A DNA stretch of 7,205 nucleotides, taken from positions 1 through 7,205 of the forward strand of contig DAOWKM010000010.1 in the NCBI GenBank assembly GCA_030643695.1, read 5' to 3'. A program made the translations under genes and the position numbers. This DNA is from Dehalococcoidia bacterium (GTDB lineage: Bacteria; Chloroflexota; Dehalococcoidia; Dehalococcoidales; DAOWKM01). Below are positions 5,707 through 7,205 of this stretch, in pieces. How positions within the stretch are numbered: the stretch's first letter is position 1; each line of letters begins with the position of its first letter. The notes beneath the pieces were generated by a model. It searched no databases. It saw nothing but the letters and a program-made list of their open reading frames with translations, and was not told the origin of the DNA.

Positions 5707-6696
5707 ATGAACAATATTGAAGTAGTCGGGCTGGGAGCACTAAATATAGACCATTTATACCAGGTAGAGCGCATCCTTGATGATGGAGAGGCAGTGACCA
5801 ACGAGGCGAAATCATTCCCTGGTGGTTCAGCCGCCAATACCATTTATGGCTTGGCGAAACTCGGGGTGAACACCGGCTTTATTGGCGTTGTTGGCGATGA
5901 TGCTAAAGGCAAAACACTGGTAAACGATTTCCAAAGGGTGGGAGTAGATACCGGTCAAATCAGGATAAAAGGTGGGGCAGAAACAGGCTCAGTGTTGTGC
6001 CTTAGCGACAGGCTAGGCCGGCGTTCCCTCTATGTCTCGCCCGGCGCCAATAATTTACTGACTATGGATGATTTGGATTTAACCTATATAAGCCAGGCAA
6101 GGATGCTTCACATTTCTTCTTTTGCTAATGATAGACAGTTCCAAATACTGCTGGAATTGATAAATGGGTTAGCCCCATCTACCAAGGTTAGTTTCACTCC
6201 CGGAGCAATCTATGCCGCTAAGGGGCTCAAGGCGCTTTCCCCAATATTAAGCAGGACTTACACCCTCTTCGTTAATCAGAATGAAATACACCAATTGACC
6301 GGTGAAGATATCATCAACGGAGCCGAAATGTGCCTTAGACAAGGTTGCCGCATTGTTACAGTTACCTTAGGTAAAGGAATGAAGCTAACGCTGGGCAAAG
6401 GGAACAGCCAGAGAGCAGTTAACGCTACCGGCTACATTAGAGACGCTGAGAATGAATATGCTATTGAACCTACCAGCCAAGACATAGGGCAGGAAGTGGA
6501 TGCCACCGGTGCCGGGGATGCTTTTGCTACCGGTTTTCTCTATGGTCTACTTAACGGGAAGGGGCTTAAGGAGTGTGGTCGCTTAGGTGATATTGTAGCC
6601 CAGTTCTCCATTACTAAGTTAGGGGCAAGACAGGGTCTTCCCAGCTTGAATGAACTATCTCAACGCTACCTGGAGCTTCATAACCAAGAGTTATAG
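5707..6696 (+). CDS. PfkB-family carbohydrate/nucleoside kinase
   Basis: Cytosolic ATP-dependent kinase of the ribokinase/PfkB fold that phosphorylates a sugar or nucleoside hydroxyl; the substrate cannot be told here. The 329-residue length is normal. The first PfkB signature appears as PGGSAANTIYGLAKLG (38-53), with the substrate-side GG-x-x-x-N. The N-x-x-E motif is at 190-193 (VNQNEIHQLTG). The second signature DATGAGDAFATGF (265-277) carries the anion-hole glycines and catalytic base D271. N13-x-D15 near the start matches the substrate-binding Asp of ribokinase relatives. The ATG at 5707 follows AGGGGATAGG (5691-5700) with good spacing. The gene stands alone on this strand. Its stop TAG (6694-6696) directly abuts the stop of the converging clpP. 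Adenosine kinase, ribokinase or another sugar kinase are all possible. Confidence 0.9.
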   Translation: MNNIEVVGLGALNIDHLYQVERILDDGEAVTNEAKSFPGGSAANTIYGLAKLGVNTGFIGVVGDDAKGKTLVNDFQRVGVDTGQIRIKGGAETGSVLCLSDRLGRRSLYVSPGANNLLTMDDLDLTYISQARMLHISSFANDRQFQILLELINGLAPSTKVSFTPGAIYAAKGLKALSPILSRTYTLFVNQNEIHQLTGEDIINGAEMCLRQGCRIVTVTLGKGMKLTLGKGNSQRAVNATGYIRDAENEYAIEPTSQDIGQEVDATGAGDAFATGFLYGLLNGKGLKECGRLGDIVAQFSITKLGARQGLPSLNELSQRYLELHNQEL

Positions 6697-7205
6697 TTAT
6701 TTCTGGGGCGGCTTACTCAGAATTTCATCCACAATGCCATACTCTACTGCCTGCTGAGGGTTCAGGTAAAAATCACGGTCAGTATCGTGGGTTATCTTTT
6801 CCAGAGTTTGACCGGTGTGGTTAACTAAGATGTTTCTAATCAATTCTTGCATCCGCATAATCTCACGGGCAGCGATTTCTACATCGGCAGCCTGCCCCTG
6901 AGCACCACCAAATGCCTGGTGCAAGTGGACAGTAGCGTTAGGTAAGGCGTAACGTTTGCCCTTGGCTCCAGCACAAAGGAGCAGCGTCCCCATACTAGCC
7001 GCCAAGCCAACACAGATAGTAGATACATCAGGACGGATAAGCTGCATGGTATCGTAGATGGCAAGACCAGCGCTGATTATGCCCCCCGGGCAGTGAATAT
7101 AGAGGCTTATGTCTTTGTCCGGGTCCTCCCGCTCCAGATAGAGAAGCTGAGCAATAATAACATTAGCCACCTGGTCATTAATAGGCATGCCTAACATGAC
7201 AATAC
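6697..7205 (-). CDS. clpP: ClpP serine protease subunit, N-terminus cut by window edge
   Basis: Proteolytic subunit of the Clp protease, which forms double-heptamer barrels that degrade proteins fed in by ClpX or ClpA/C-type ATPases. On the minus strand the frame stays open past the Met codon at 7197-7195, reading I-V-M-L-G-M-P-I, like the R-I-I-F-L-G-x-P-I of other ClpPs. That Met is therefore internal, and about 30-35 N-terminal residues lie beyond the window. Counting from it, the Ser-His-Asp triad is complete: S68 (GLAASMGTL), H93 (LHQAFGG) and D142 (TDRDFYL). Two places differ from the commonest form. The oxyanion-strand motif is YIHCPGG where most have YINSPGG, and PNATVHLHQ stands where most have PNSRIMIHQ. 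From memory, the second resembles Chloroflexota ClpP paralogues. It could be one of several ClpPs in the genome. No terminator is visible at its 3' end. Confidence 0.95.
   Translation of the reverse strand, partial: IVMLGMPINDQVANVIIAQLLYLEREDPDKDISLYIHCPGGIISAGLAIYDTMQLIRPDVSTICVGLAASMGTLLLCAGAKGKRYALPNATVHLHQAFGGAQGQAADVEIAAREIMRMQELIRNILVNHTGQTLEKITHDTDRDFYLNPQQAVEYGIVDEILSKPPQK

Overview
The window looks like bacterial chromosome, densely packed and mostly housekeeping in character. Base composition is balanced to slightly AT-rich. No insertion sequence, phage gene, tRNA, rRNA or CRISPR array is visible. The best guess for the source is a Chloroflexota bacterium, probably Dehalococcoidia-like. 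This rests on the EF-P loop sequence, the style of the ClpP protein and the gene neighbourhood, all from recalled family resemblance and not from a search, so it is moderately supported at best.

Left block (1-4956, all +): a tyrosine recombinase of the XerC/XerD type, cut by the left edge, overlaps by 17 bases an M24 Xaa-Pro peptidase. Elongation factor P follows 1 base later. A PHP-domain phosphoesterase, a diverged formyltransferase-fold protein and an unusual HAD-fold protein come next. Gaps are 1, 10 and 11 bases, and the last pair overlaps by one base (TAATG). No terminator is visible inside the block, so it reads as one transcription unit of six genes. The M24 peptidase and EF-P form a familiar pair linked by proline-containing peptides. 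The last three genes form a less familiar cassette whose pathway cannot be named from sequence.

Middle (4957-5706): a near-ideal sigma70-type promoter (TTGACA, 16 bp, TATAAT), with its spacer filled by a tandem 8-bp repeat, drives a 133-residue protein with three predicted membrane segments. A 239-base non-coding stretch follows, holding two hairpins and an 18-21 codon micro-ORF.

Right block (5707-7205): a PfkB-family kinase on + converges on a ClpP protease subunit on -. Their stop codons touch with no base between them. ClpP is cut by the right edge and lacks its N-terminus.

The most interesting items are the formyltransferase-like/HAD pair, the EF-P with a shortened, substituted modification loop, and the repeat-filled promoter spacer. 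No clearly new defence or mobile system is present.
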